Shown piece after piece: positions 52,513 through 61,092 of a stretch of 64,000 bases of DNA (position 1 is its first letter; each line of letters begins with the position of its first letter). The stretch is from Comamonas koreensis (lineage in GTDB: Bacteria; Pseudomonadota; Gammaproteobacteria; Burkholderiales; Burkholderiaceae_C), in contig NZ_JAJNCT010000005.1 in assembly GCF_021026195.1 (NCBI RefSeq), forward strand, positions 213,231-277,230. Direction: 5' to 3'. The notes under the pieces are model-generated. The model ran no database searches. It saw nothing but the letters and a program-made list of their open reading frames with translations, and was not told the origin of the DNA. The position numbers were made by a program, and so were the translations under genes.

Positions 52513-53538
52513 ATGTTTGAAACCTCCATTGTCGGCAGTCTGCCCAAACCCGCCTGGCTGGCCGAAACCAACAAGCTCTGGCCCCAGTGGATGACAGAAG
52601 GCGATGCACTGCGCCAGGCCAAGGCCGATGCCACCTTGCTGTGGATCAAGGCCCAGGAAGATGCAGGGCTCGACATCGTCGGCGACGGCGAGCAGGCACG
52701 CCAGCACTTTGTGCATGGCTTTCTGGAGCAGGTGGAGGGCATCGACTTCGACAACAAGGTAAAGATGGGCATCCGCGACAACCGCTATGACGCGATGGTG
52801 CCGCAGGTGGTGGCGGCCTTGCGCCTCAAGGGCCGCGTGCATGCGTTTGAAGCGCAGCTGGCACGCGCCCACACCAAGAAAAAGCTCAAGTTCACCCTGC
52901 CCGGCCCGATGACCATTGTGGACACCGTGGCGGACCGCTTCTATGGCGACAAGGTGAAGATGGCCATGGCCTTTGCCGAGCTGCTGAACCAGGAAGCGCT
53001 GGCCCTGCAGGCCGATGGCGTGGACATCATTCAGTTTGATGAGCCGGCTTTCAACGTCTACATGAAGGACGCGGCCGACTGGGGCGTGCAGGCGCTGGAA
53101 CGCGCAGCGCAGGGCCTCAGCTGCACCACTGCCGTGCACATCTGCTACGGCTACGGCATCAAGGCCAATACCGACTGGAAGAGCACCCTGGGCGACGAAT
53201 GGCGCCAGTACGAGACGGTGTTCCCCGCACTCGCGCGCAGCAGCATCGACCAGGTGAGCCTGGAGTGCATCCACTCCCATGTGCCGCCCGATCTGATGAA
53301 GCTGCTGGCGGGCAAGGATGTGATGGTGGGCGTGATCGATGTGGCGAGCGACACCATCGAGACGCCCGAGGAAGTGGCCGACACCATTGCCCGCGCGCTG
53401 GAGTTTGTGCCCGCGGACCGCCTCTTCCCCTGCACCAACTGCGGCCTGGCACCCATGTCGCGCGATGTGGCCTGGGGCAAGCTCAAGGCGCTGGCAGCGG
53501 GCACCCAGCTGGCCAAGGAGCGGCTGGCTGCTGCTTGA
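52513..53538 (+). CDS. mesD: MesD-type core methionine synthase (short MetE)
   Basis: Start at ATG 52513 (aagga upstream), giving 341 residues, which is only the catalytic C-terminal barrel of MetE. The N-terminal folate-handling half is absent. The zinc-binding set is visible: His and Cys in VHICYGYG, Glu in VSLECIHSH and Cys in PCTNCGLAPMSRDVAWGK. The opening ETSIVGSLPKPAWLAE matches the MetE family. It transfers a methyl group to homocysteine from a donor other than the usual folate. Its adjacency to DUF1852 identifies the MesD group. Confidence 0.85.
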   Translation: MFETSIVGSLPKPAWLAETNKLWPQWMTEGDALRQAKADATLLWIKAQEDAGLDIVGDGEQARQHFVHGFLEQVEGIDFDNKVKMGIRDNRYDAMVPQVVAALRLKGRVHAFEAQLARAHTKKKLKFTLPGPMTIVDTVADRFYGDKVKMAMAFAELLNQEALALQADGVDIIQFDEPAFNVYMKDAADWGVQALERAAQGLSCTTAVHICYGYGIKANTDWKSTLGDEWRQYETVFPALARSSIDQVSLECIHSHVPPDLMKLLAGKDVMVGVIDVASDTIETPEEVADTIARALEFVPADRLFPCTNCGLAPMSRDVAWGKLKALAAGTQLAKERLAAA

Positions 53539-53589
53539 TAAGCCAGACTGAAAAACCAGCTTGACGCACCAGCCTGACCCGGTCCAAAC

Positions 53590-53655
53590 GACCGAGTCTC
53601 CCCGACCGGGTCTCCCCGACCGGGTCGCCCTGACTGGGTCGCCCTGACTGGGTCA
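53590..53655. repeat. 14-bp tandem repeat (about 4.7 copies)
   Basis: Units gaccgagtctcccc, gaccgggtctcccc, gaccgggtcgccct, gactgggtcgccct and a partial gactgggtca run head to tail just after mesD. An inverted half unit gacccggtc precedes them at 53576-53584. Neighbouring units differ by one or two substitutions, as expected for stepwise duplication. Confidence 0.9.
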
Positions 53656-53666
53656 GTTACTTCCCC

Positions 53667-53996
53667 CTACTGCACAAACCCACTCACCCGCCTCCAGGCC
53701 TGGTTCATCTCGGCCACCAGCATCTCCATCTGCGCTGCGACCGTCGTGCGCGCCTTGATGCCGAACACGCTCTGCCCGGCTGCTTCGTAGATCAGCTGGG
53801 CATTGTTGTGTTCGTGGATGGAGGTGGAAAGCCGCTGTTCGCTGCCGGTATCGATCACGGTGGCGGAGCCATACTGTCTGTTCGATGGGAGAAACTGCCG
53901 GGGACCTGCGGGGCGGCTACTGGAGTGGGCGTACGTTGGAGCGGTTGGGTGCGGCACGCTGCCGTTGGCCTGCGGGGCCACGTGCAAGGCATGCAC
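53667..53996 (-). CDS. Possible small hypothetical protein
   Basis: A minus-strand frame of 110 codons from a GTG at 53996 begins just after the stop of the secreted-family gene at 54019. The C-terminal half (HEHNNAQLIYEAAGQSVFGI, then AAQMEMLVAEMNQAWRRVSG) has coding-like GC3 and reads as amphipathic helix. The N-terminal half is Pro/Ser-rich. No family is recognised, and it may be a fragment of an older gene. Confidence 0.4.
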   Translation of the reverse strand: MHALHVAPQANGSVPHPTAPTYAHSSSRPAGPRQFLPSNRQYGSATVIDTGSEQRLSTSIHEHNNAQLIYEAAGQSVFGIKARTTVAAQMEMLVAEMNQAWRRVSGFVQ

Positions 53997-54018
53997 GCTG
54001 AACGCGCCAAAGACCCCA

Positions 54019-55665
54019 TCAATCGAGCGCACCCAGCCCCGTTGCATTGCCAAATCGGTCGCGCAGGCGCAGGAATGGTCCTGCGCGACCCATGTCTGGC
54101 AGATAGGTGGAGTAGTGCGAACGCCACTGGTTGCCGTCCGGCTCGCCACAGCTCATGTTGGAGCCGGGTGTCAGGCCCACAGGCAGACAAAGCAGTTTGC
54201 CATCCGCGGTGATGACACCATCGCCTTGTACACGATCAAACCGGGTAACGACCTCGCCGCTTCGGGCATACCAGTCACCAAACATGCGCTCAGCAAAACT
54301 GGCTGGCACATCGGTTTGCAGGCGCCGAATCTTGACGGGCGGCTCACCGGGCAGTTGCAACTGCCCTTGCGTCCACCAGATATTGCGGTCTATGGCTCCG
54401 CTCTCCAGCGGTGGGCTGTAGAACTCCACAATGGCATTGCCCGCCTCGGCCTCCAGCTCCGCCGTAGTTGCAGCGCCGCCCAGGCTGCGCCCGCCCCGGT
54501 ATTGCCGCAACGGAATCGTTGCCACGCTGGCGCGGCTGCCCGGACCTTTGCCCTTGTAAATGGCGCTGCCCATATGGAAAGTGGGCTGGCCATCTGCACG
54601 GTAATGGAACAGCTGCAGGATGGCGGTATCGCCTTGCACATCCAGCGCAATGCCACGACCGGGCTTACCCGTCAATTCATCTTCCACCACCCAGGTGCCG
54701 TTCATCGGCATCAGGATGTTGGTCGTGACGGACGAGTAACAGGTCACCTGGCAGGCGGGACCGTATCCGAAATTGGAAGCCAGATAACTATGGTGCTGCA
54801 CCGGCGTGATCGTGGTGCGGCCTTCGACGTAGGGAGCTTCATTCAAGGCAGCGCCCAGATCAAAACCAGTAATGGTCTTGGTATGGGGATGGCTGCCGCC
54901 AATGCGCAACACGCCTTGGATATCAAAGCCCGCAAACTGCAACTCCATGCTCTCGATATCAGCGATGTCGGCAGGTCTTTGAGCGTCCTTTGGCGTGCAT
55001 TGCATGCGAGCCGTTCCTGGCAGCACATCACACTGGAACAGGGGTTGGTAGACAACCATTCCAATGACGCTGGGCTTGATCCATCCCATATGGGTGATGC
55101 CATCATCGGTTCGCCAAAGCTGCGCCTGGGTGGTGTAGTCGGGCTGCCCTTGTGCATCCAGCGTAAACAGCCGCAATGAGCGCCCACCTTGTTGTGCCAG
55201 TGGGTTGGTGACGCTCGCTGCATCACTGGTCACCATGAAGCGCTCAATCGCCACCGCTGATTCGCCAGGGAACTGCAGCGTTCCCTTCAGGCCGTTGCGG
55301 AAGCTGACGGTCACCTGCCCTACGCTCCGGTCTTCAACGGCATCCTGCATCGGCCCGGCCAGACTACGCCCATTCTTGTAGCGCATCAGCGGAGCGGTAA
55401 CGCTATTGCCCTCCATCTGGCCCGTCGCAGTGTAAAAGGTCGCGTCACCATTTTTCTCGTATCCGAAGACCTGCATGAAGAAGGTATTGCCCTGCACATC
55501 GATGGCTAAACCTCGGCCGGGTTTGCCATCGATTTCGCTGCTCACGATCCAGGTGCCTGATTGCGGGGTGAAATCCCGCGCGGCCCAACTGCTCATGCAG
55601 GACAGAGCCAGCAATGACGCCATCAGCGTTGGGCGCAAGGATTGCAATAAACCAAATTTCGTCAC
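54019..55665 (-). CDS. Secreted two-domain protein, family member 2 of 3
   Basis: GTG start at 55665, with AAGGAG five bases upstream, giving 548 residues. The signal peptide ends at MSSWA. Domain 1 has DFTPQSGTWIVSSEIDGK, the AIDVQGNTFFMQVFGYEKNG strand pair, ATFYTATGQMEG and YKNGRSLAG. Domain 2 has NGTWVVEDELTGKPGRGIAL, PTFHMGSAIYKG and YRGGRSLGG. The end has RDRFGNATGLGALD. The GRSxxG and LPGEPPVKI-type motifs recur in both domains. It is closest in layout to the next gene upstream (55760-57340), from which it probably arose by tandem duplication. Function unknown. Confidence 0.78.
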   Translation of the reverse strand: MTKFGLLQSLRPTLMASLLALSCMSSWAARDFTPQSGTWIVSSEIDGKPGRGLAIDVQGNTFFMQVFGYEKNGDATFYTATGQMEGNSVTAPLMRYKNGRSLAGPMQDAVEDRSVGQVTVSFRNGLKGTLQFPGESAVAIERFMVTSDAASVTNPLAQQGGRSLRLFTLDAQGQPDYTTQAQLWRTDDGITHMGWIKPSVIGMVVYQPLFQCDVLPGTARMQCTPKDAQRPADIADIESMELQFAGFDIQGVLRIGGSHPHTKTITGFDLGAALNEAPYVEGRTTITPVQHHSYLASNFGYGPACQVTCYSSVTTNILMPMNGTWVVEDELTGKPGRGIALDVQGDTAILQLFHYRADGQPTFHMGSAIYKGKGPGSRASVATIPLRQYRGGRSLGGAATTAELEAEAGNAIVEFYSPPLESGAIDRNIWWTQGQLQLPGEPPVKIRRLQTDVPASFAERMFGDWYARSGEVVTRFDRVQGDGVITADGKLLCLPVGLTPGSNMSCGEPDGNQWRSHYSTYLPDMGRAGPFLRLRDRFGNATGLGALD

Positions 55666-55759
55666 TTCATCTCCTTGTATATGCATCCGCAAATGGATGC
55701 CTTTTTGATAAATCAAAGCGCCCTCGCTCCGCAGCGAATCCGTTGGCCTGCGCGATTAC

Positions 55760-57340
55760 TCAATCCATGGGTACATTGCCAAGTCCGGTGAGATTGCCAT
55801 GGCGATCACGCAAGCGAATTGAAAAGTTGCTCACGACAAACTCGTCATACAGGTCCATGGCATACGCGTTTTCTGTCGCACCACTTCTTTGGCATTGACC
55901 TCGCGATACCTGCGCGTTAAATTTGCATCTCACCGAGCCATCTTCAGTGGTGGCGAAATCGCCATCCAAACGATTGAGAGTGATAGTCACTGGTACTCCA
56001 TCTCGGAACGAGCCCGGGATATACCATTCGCCAAACAGCTTGTCCTCTGTCGTTTGCCAAGGTTGCAAGGAAATACGGCGCATAGGTTTAGCGGGCTCTC
56101 CTGGAAACTGCACCACTGCCTCTGCCAGACCGACGCCCTTCGCGCCAGAAATGCGGACCTCCACCTCGCCATCGTCCCGCAGCCATTGCCCACTGGCAGC
56201 TGCACCGCCCACGCTGCGGCCACCCCGGTACTGCTGCAGGTTGAAACGGGCTCCACTGGTTCCCGCCTCCTGGGGATCGGCCGCATAATCGCCAACGCCC
56301 ATCGAGAAATTGGGCTGGCCGTTGGGAAGGTAGCCAAAGACCTGCATCAGCATTTTTCCGCCCTGCACATCCAGACTCACGCCTCGCCCAGGCTTGCCCG
56401 TCAATTCATCGACCATCACCCATGTGCCATTGCTGGGCAGATAGGCTGGCCGGTGCGAATAACCAAATGTCCCTGGCAGATACGACTCCAGTCCGTTCGA
56501 ACAGCAACCGGTGATGACCGCGCCGCGATACGGAAAATCTACGCGGGTATTGAAACCCAGCAACAGCAGGGGGGCAGCGCCTTCAGCTTGCAGGCTGACA
56601 GTGCCAGCCACCTGCGCGCCTAGCAAGCGAAACTTCACCTCTTTGACCTCTGGTGCTTGTCCAGGGGATATATCCCCTGCTGCGACACAGCGGAAAATAT
56701 CGCTTTGGACTGGGCGGCTGCACTCCAACGTCTCAGCATGGCTTTCGCGATACAGGTGCAAGCGCAAGGGTTCGGTAGAACTTGATTGAAGACTGGCATA
56801 CCAGGCATTCACGACTTCACCTTGCGCATTCAGCCCAAGCCACCGACTAGAACGCGTTGCATTCTTCCACTGCTCAGTCTGGTAATACGCAGCATCTGGC
56901 GCAGTAAAAATAAAGCGCTCGATGTCCTTTGCCGACTCGCCAGGCAGCTGTATCGTCCCCTGCAAACCATTGCGAAAGCTGAGCTTCACATCGCCAATGC
57001 TTTTGTCTTCTTGCGCATCGCGTGGCTCGCTACCAAAACTGCGTCCGCCTTGGTAGCGGATCAACGGGGCTGTGACGGTATCGCCCTCCATCTGGCCCAT
57101 GGCGGCATAGAAAGTGGCATCGCCATTTTTCTCGTAGCCAAATACCTGCATATAGAAAGTATTGCCCTGCACATCGATGGCAAAACCTCGGCCCGGTTTA
57201 CCGTCCACTTCATCGCTGATGACCCAGGTGCCGGCCTGGGGAGTGAAGTCACGCGCAGCCCAGCTGGGAGCGGTGCAAAGAGTTAATGCAGATACGGCGA
57301 GAATGGATGCCAGATATGGAATGTGCTTGGTTTGTGCCAC
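55760..57340 (-). CDS. Secreted two-domain protein, family member 3 of 3
   Basis: GTG start at 57340 with gggag upstream, giving 526 residues. The signal peptide ends at APSWA. Domain 1 (DFTPQAGTWVISDEVDGKPG, then FAIDVQGNTFYMQVFGYEKN) and domain 2 (NGTWVMVDELTGKPGRGVSL, then YLPNGQPNFSMGVGDY) repeat the same plan, and the C-terminal motif is RDRHGNLTGLGNVP. It lies 147 bases downstream of FecR on the same strand. That raises the possibility of iron- or sigma-controlled expression, though a role in iron uptake is only inferred. Confidence 0.78.
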   Translation of the reverse strand: MAQTKHIPYLASILAVSALTLCTAPSWAARDFTPQAGTWVISDEVDGKPGRGFAIDVQGNTFYMQVFGYEKNGDATFYAAMGQMEGDTVTAPLIRYQGGRSFGSEPRDAQEDKSIGDVKLSFRNGLQGTIQLPGESAKDIERFIFTAPDAAYYQTEQWKNATRSSRWLGLNAQGEVVNAWYASLQSSSTEPLRLHLYRESHAETLECSRPVQSDIFRCVAAGDISPGQAPEVKEVKFRLLGAQVAGTVSLQAEGAAPLLLLGFNTRVDFPYRGAVITGCCSNGLESYLPGTFGYSHRPAYLPSNGTWVMVDELTGKPGRGVSLDVQGGKMLMQVFGYLPNGQPNFSMGVGDYAADPQEAGTSGARFNLQQYRGGRSVGGAAASGQWLRDDGEVEVRISGAKGVGLAEAVVQFPGEPAKPMRRISLQPWQTTEDKLFGEWYIPGSFRDGVPVTITLNRLDGDFATTEDGSVRCKFNAQVSRGQCQRSGATENAYAMDLYDEFVVSNFSIRLRDRHGNLTGLGNVPMD

Positions 57341-57487
57341 CGGGTCTCCCTTGATTTTGCGACAGTATATTCACCAAACAAATAATGTCTTATCCCTAAA
57401 TTTCGCTTATTCAAATGATGAGCATGGCTGGTGCAATGCACGTGTCCATTGGCTGCATGCCAAGCGTTATGAGCCGCTAGAAAATGC

Positions 57488-58444
57488 TTAGCGCCCCACC
57501 ACCCTCACCACCCCATGCGCCTGCCGCTCGATCCGCACCGGCAGCGACTGCGCCAGCAGCGCCAGGCTGGCGTCCGTGTCCTTGAGCGATAAAGCACCCG
57601 ATAGCCGCAGCTGGGCCACGGCGGGGTCGCAGTGCAGACGCCCAGTCCGATAGCGGGCGATCTCGGCCACCACGTCGGCCAGGGGCATGTTCTTGGCCAG
57701 CAGCATCCCCTGCTCCCACAGCGCGGCACTGGCTTGCACATCGGTTGGCGGGCCGATGCTAGTGGTGCTGAAGTCGGTGGTATGCCCTTCTTGCAGCAGC
57801 TGGGTGGCACCTTGCTGGTTGGTGATGGCGACGGCGTGGCTGAAGACGGCGACGCGGCTGGTGTCCGCATCCACCCGGCGCACGCTAAAGCGCGTGCCCA
57901 ACGCCTGCACGGTGCCTTGCCGTGTTTCCACGACAAAGGGGCGGTAGCTGGGCGATGGGTCGGCATGGGTGGTCACCAAGATCTCGCCCCCCAGCAGCCG
58001 CACCCGGCGCTCTTGTGCGTTGAAATGGATGGCCACCGCGCTGGCGGTGTTGAGCGTCAAGGTAGAACCATCGGGCAGCAGCATGGAGCGCGACTGCCCC
58101 ACGTCGGTCGCCTGGTCGGCCATCCAGTCGCGCCAGGACAGCTCTCGCCAGGCCAGCCAGCCGGCAGGGGCCGCCACCAGCAGGCTACCCAGCCAGGCCA
58201 GGCTTTTGCGCCGGTCGGGCCGCTGCACGGCGTGCAAGGTTTGCTGGCAGACCTCGGCAGGCACTTGGGCAAACACGCCCAGCATGGCTTCGGCCTTGTG
58301 CCAGGCGGCCTCATGCGCGGGGCTTTGGCTGCGCCATTGCTCAAAACGGGCCTGCTCCTTGGCCGTGGGCGTTTCGTAGCGCAGCACGATGAGCCAGTCG
58401 GCCGCTTCGCTGAGCAAGGTGTTTTGCGCGGCAACGCCCGCCAT
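57488..58444 (-). CDS. FecR-like anti-sigma/signal-transducing membrane protein
   Basis: ATG 58444 shares a base with the TGA of the sigma gene (TGATG), giving 318 residues. The N-terminal cytoplasmic anti-sigma region has AADWLIVLRYETPTAKEQAR and the conserved Trp/His block AHEAAWHKAEAMLGVF. One membrane helix follows (LAWLGSLLVAAPAGWLAW, about 87-104). The periplasmic FecR domain has RSMLLPDGSTLTLNTASAVA and VQALGTRFSVRR, and an STN-like C-terminal segment contacts the receptor. It relays siderophore occupancy of a TonB receptor to the sigma factor. Confidence 0.93.
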   Translation of the reverse strand: MAGVAAQNTLLSEAADWLIVLRYETPTAKEQARFEQWRSQSPAHEAAWHKAEAMLGVFAQVPAEVCQQTLHAVQRPDRRKSLAWLGSLLVAAPAGWLAWRELSWRDWMADQATDVGQSRSMLLPDGSTLTLNTASAVAIHFNAQERRVRLLGGEILVTTHADPSPSYRPFVVETRQGTVQALGTRFSVRRVDADTSRVAVFSHAVAITNQQGATQLLQEGHTTDFSTTSIGPPTDVQASAALWEQGMLLAKNMPLADVVAEIARYRTGRLHCDPAVAQLRLSGALSLKDTDASLALLAQSLPVRIERQAHGVVRVVGR

Positions 58445-58947
58445 CACGCGGCCTCCAGGCACAGCAGTAGAGCCTTGTGGATATGGCGGCGCACGGTGAT
58501 CACCGGCATGGCAACCTGGTCGGAGATCTGCTGCAAGCTCAGGCCCTCAAGCTGCGCCAGCAAAAAGACCTGGCGCGTGCGGGGCGCCAGGCCTGCCAGC
58601 AGCCGGTCGATCTGCACCAGCGCTTCGATGACCTGCAGCTGGGTCTCGGGCGATGGCGCATGCGGCTCGGGCATGGCCTGCAGGGTCTCCAGGTAGGCGC
58701 GCTCGATCTCGCGCCGGCGCCACAAGTCGACCACCAGGCCTTTGGCGACATGGGTCAAAAAGGCACGCGGTTCATCAGCAGCATCCACATTGCGGGGCGA
58801 CACCATGAGCCGAATGAAGGTGTCATGGGCCAGGTCGGCCGCGTCGCCTGCATTGCCCAGACGGCGCCGCAGCCAGGACTGCAGCCAGGCATGGTGGTTT
58901 TTGTAGAGCGCTTCGATGGGCGAAGCCGAGTCTCCGGGAGATGCCAT
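58444..58947 (-). CDS. FecI-like ECF sigma factor
   Basis: Start at ATG 58947, giving 167 residues. Region 2 has YKNHHAWLQSWLRRRLGNAG, DAADLAHDTFIRLMV and PRAFLTHVAKGLVVDLWRRR. Region 4 has LAPRTRQVFLLAQLEGLSLQ and the helix-turn-helix DQVAMPVITVRRHIHKAL. It directs RNA polymerase to iron-transport promoters when released by FecR. A palindromic Fur box lies upstream. No TonB receptor gene follows; the only STN receptor in the window is at 37241-39733. Confidence 0.93.
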   Translation of the reverse strand: MASPGDSASPIEALYKNHHAWLQSWLRRRLGNAGDAADLAHDTFIRLMVSPRNVDAADEPRAFLTHVAKGLVVDLWRRREIERAYLETLQAMPEPHAPSPETQLQVIEALVQIDRLLAGLAPRTRQVFLLAQLEGLSLQQISDQVAMPVITVRRHIHKALLLCLEAA

Positions 58948-58980
58948 GCGATGTCCGCGCCCTGCTGCCAAAGTGAATAG

Positions 58981-58997
58981 TTGAGAATGAATCTCAA
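58981..58997 (-). promoter_or_regulatory. Fur box of the fecIR operon
   Basis: The palindrome TTGAGA-ATGAA-TCTCAA matches the Fur consensus of beta-proteobacteria and lies 34 bases upstream of the sigma factor start. Confidence 0.8.
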
Positions 58998-59070
58998 TTA
59001 TATTCAATGGTAAAGACCGTCTTTACGCAGGACATTCGCGGCAACCTGGCGTGCCAGCGGCGCAGGTAGA

Positions 59071-59733
59071 TCAGCGCTGCGCAACAGGCGGCGCGGGCAG
59101 CACGTACTGCCCCGTCCAGCCCACCAGGCGCAGCGCCATCTGCGTCATCTCCTGGCACAGCGCCTCGATGGACAGCTTGCCGTTGGGCTGGTACCAGCGG
59201 TGCGTCCACTGCACCATGCCGCTGATCGCAAAGGCCGTCACCTTGGGGTTGCCGACCTGGAAAACACCCGCCTCCACGCCGTTGACGATGAGCCGCGTCA
59301 CCAGCGCATCAAAGCCGTGGTACTTGCTGCGGATATCGCTGATTTTTTCCGGGCTCAGGCTTTTTTCTTCTTCGAGCAGGATGACCGAGAAGGTGCTGAG
59401 CTCGATCTTGCGGCGCGTGTAGGTGTCGATAAAAAACTCAAAGCGCCGCACCGGGTCCTTGTCTTCCAGCTGTTCGCACTGGCTCACGGCCTCATACAGG
59501 CCGGCAAACACCTTGTCGAAAAGCCGCTCCAGCAGCTCGTGCTTGGACTTGAAGCGCTTGTAGATAAAAGGCTTGGTCACGCCGATCGAGGCCGCTATCT
59601 CATCGAGCGTCGCGCTCTTGAAGCCGCGCTTGTAGAACAGCTCGGCAGCGGCATTGATGATCAAGGTGTCCTTGTACTCCTGGATCTGGTTCTTGGCATC
59701 GCCTGCGTTGGTGTCGGTGGGTGGTAGCTGCAC
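59071..59733 (-). CDS. TetR-family transcriptional regulator
   Basis: Taken from GTG 59733 (aggaga upstream), giving 220 residues; an ATG at 59796 has no ribosome site. The TetR helix-turn-helix is at about 25-70: IINAAAELFYKRGFKSATLD, then EIAASIGVTKPFIYKRFKSK. The ligand-binding domain includes FFIDTYTRRKIELSTFSVIL. It is divergent from the alcohol/aldehyde dehydrogenase operon, with a perfect palindrome between them, so it should repress that operon until its ligand (perhaps an acyl-CoA or aldehyde) appears. Confidence 0.9.
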   Translation of the reverse strand: MQLPPTDTNAGDAKNQIQEYKDTLIINAAAELFYKRGFKSATLDEIAASIGVTKPFIYKRFKSKHELLERLFDKVFAGLYEAVSQCEQLEDKDPVRRFEFFIDTYTRRKIELSTFSVILLEEEKSLSPEKISDIRSKYHGFDALVTRLIVNGVEAGVFQVGNPKVTAFAISGMVQWTHRWYQPNGKLSIEALCQEMTQMALRLVGWTGQYVLPAPPVAQR

Positions 59734-59880
59734 TGCTGAATGTCTCCTGGTGGGCGTGGGGCTGCGGGGTGACGCGCGCCAGCACGCTGTACGCATGGCC
59801 CCAGCATAGTGGAAAGGCGGGCCGTTTTGTACAAGATGCCACCCCGCCCTCCATGCGTGAAATCCCCAATAGTACCAATC

Positions 59881-59896
59881 GATACTGATCAGTATC
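59881..59896. promoter_or_regulatory. Putative TetR operator
   Basis: The perfect 16-bp palindrome GATACTGATCAGTATC lies 95 bases upstream of the alcohol dehydrogenase and about 150 bases upstream of the TetR start. Size and symmetry fit a TetR dimer site. Confidence 0.65.
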
Positions 59897-59990
59897 TTTG
59901 GGCTTTTCCAACGCTGAGCAGCCGTTTCAGGCCCCTGCCAAAGCGCCGCGCCAGCAGCCATTGAGCCCCGTTGATTGAGGAGACAAGCGC

Positions 59991-61067
59991 ATGTCGAACG
60001 CAACCGCCAGCCCTGGCGAACAGCTGAGTTACCAGGTCGTCGATTTTGGCCAACCGCTGCAACTGGCGCGCCGCGCCATTGCTGCGCCTGAGGGCAGCGA
60101 GGTGCTGGTGCGCATCAGCGCCTGCGGCGTCTGCCACAGCGATCTGCACATGGCCGAGGGCTTTTTTGACCTGGGTGACGGCCGCCACTTCGGCCTGGAA
60201 AAAGTGCTCAAACCGCCCCGCACCCTGGGCCATGAGATCGTCGGCACCGTGGCCGCCAACGGGCCCGATGCCCAAGGCGCGCTGGGCCGCTCGGTGATCG
60301 TCTTCCCCTGGATTGGCTGCGGCCAATGCGCGCTTTGCGCCCGGGGTGATGAACACCTGTGCGCCCGCCCCGAGAGCCTGGGCACCACGCGGGATGGCGG
60401 CTTCAGCACCCATGTGCGCGTGCCCCACCCGCGCTACCTGATCGACCACAACGGCATTGACGCCGCCTTTGCCGCCACCCTGGCCTGCTCGGGGCTGACG
60501 GCCTACTCGGCCCTGAAAAAAGTGGCGCCCGCGACCGAGCAGGCGCCGCTGGTCATCATTGGCGCGGGCGGCGTGGGCTTGGCGGCCGTGGCGCTGGCCA
60601 AGGCCTTGCATGGCCTGGGGCCCATCGTTGTCGATATCGACCCGGCCAAGCGCCAGGCCGCGCTGGATGCCGGCGCCAGCCGTGTGGTGGACCCGGCCGA
60701 GGCGGATGCCGCCAAGACCCTGGCGCGCTCCAGCGCCGAAGGCGTATCGGCCGTGCTCGATTTTGTCGGCTCCACACGCAGCTTCGAGTTTGCCAATGCC
60801 GTCGTCGGCAAGGGCGGAAAGATCCTCATCGTGGGCCTGTTTGGTGGCAGCGCCAGCATCCAGCTGCCGCTGATCCCCATGCGCGCCATCTCCATCGGCG
60901 GCTCCTATGTGGGCTCGCTGGCCGAGCTGCGCGAGCTGGTGGCACTGGTCCAGCAGGGGGTGTTGCCGTCCCTGCCGCTCAGCAGCCGCCCGCTGGGCGA
61001 CGTGCAGACCGTGCTGGACGAGCTGCGTGCCGGCAAGGTCACCGGCCGCGCCATTTTGCAAAGCTAA
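59991..61067 (+). CDS. Zinc-dependent alcohol dehydrogenase (MDR family)
   Basis: A 358-residue medium-chain dehydrogenase; ribosome site gaggaga. Catalytic zinc ligands are in GVCHSDLHMAEGFF (Cys, His) and GHEIVG (His, Glu). The structural zinc lobe has GCGQCALCARGDEHLC (four Cys). The NAD(P) loop is IIGAGGVGLAAVALA. It oxidises an alcohol, or reduces the aldehyde, feeding the aldehyde dehydrogenase encoded 26 bases downstream. The substrate is unknown. Confidence 0.92.
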   Translation: MSNATASPGEQLSYQVVDFGQPLQLARRAIAAPEGSEVLVRISACGVCHSDLHMAEGFFDLGDGRHFGLEKVLKPPRTLGHEIVGTVAANGPDAQGALGRSVIVFPWIGCGQCALCARGDEHLCARPESLGTTRDGGFSTHVRVPHPRYLIDHNGIDAAFAATLACSGLTAYSALKKVAPATEQAPLVIIGAGGVGLAAVALAKALHGLGPIVVDIDPAKRQAALDAGASRVVDPAEADAAKTLARSSAEGVSAVLDFVGSTRSFEFANAVVGKGGKILIVGLFGGSASIQLPLIPMRAISIGGSYVGSLAELRELVALVQQGVLPSLPLSSRPLGDVQTVLDELRAGKVTGRAILQS

Positions 61068-61092
61068 AGCCAGAAAAAACCAGGAGCACCGC

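Noticed and set aside
53590..53655. CRISPR array
   Set aside because: The 14-bp units are directly adjacent without unique spacers, so this is a simple tandem repeat.
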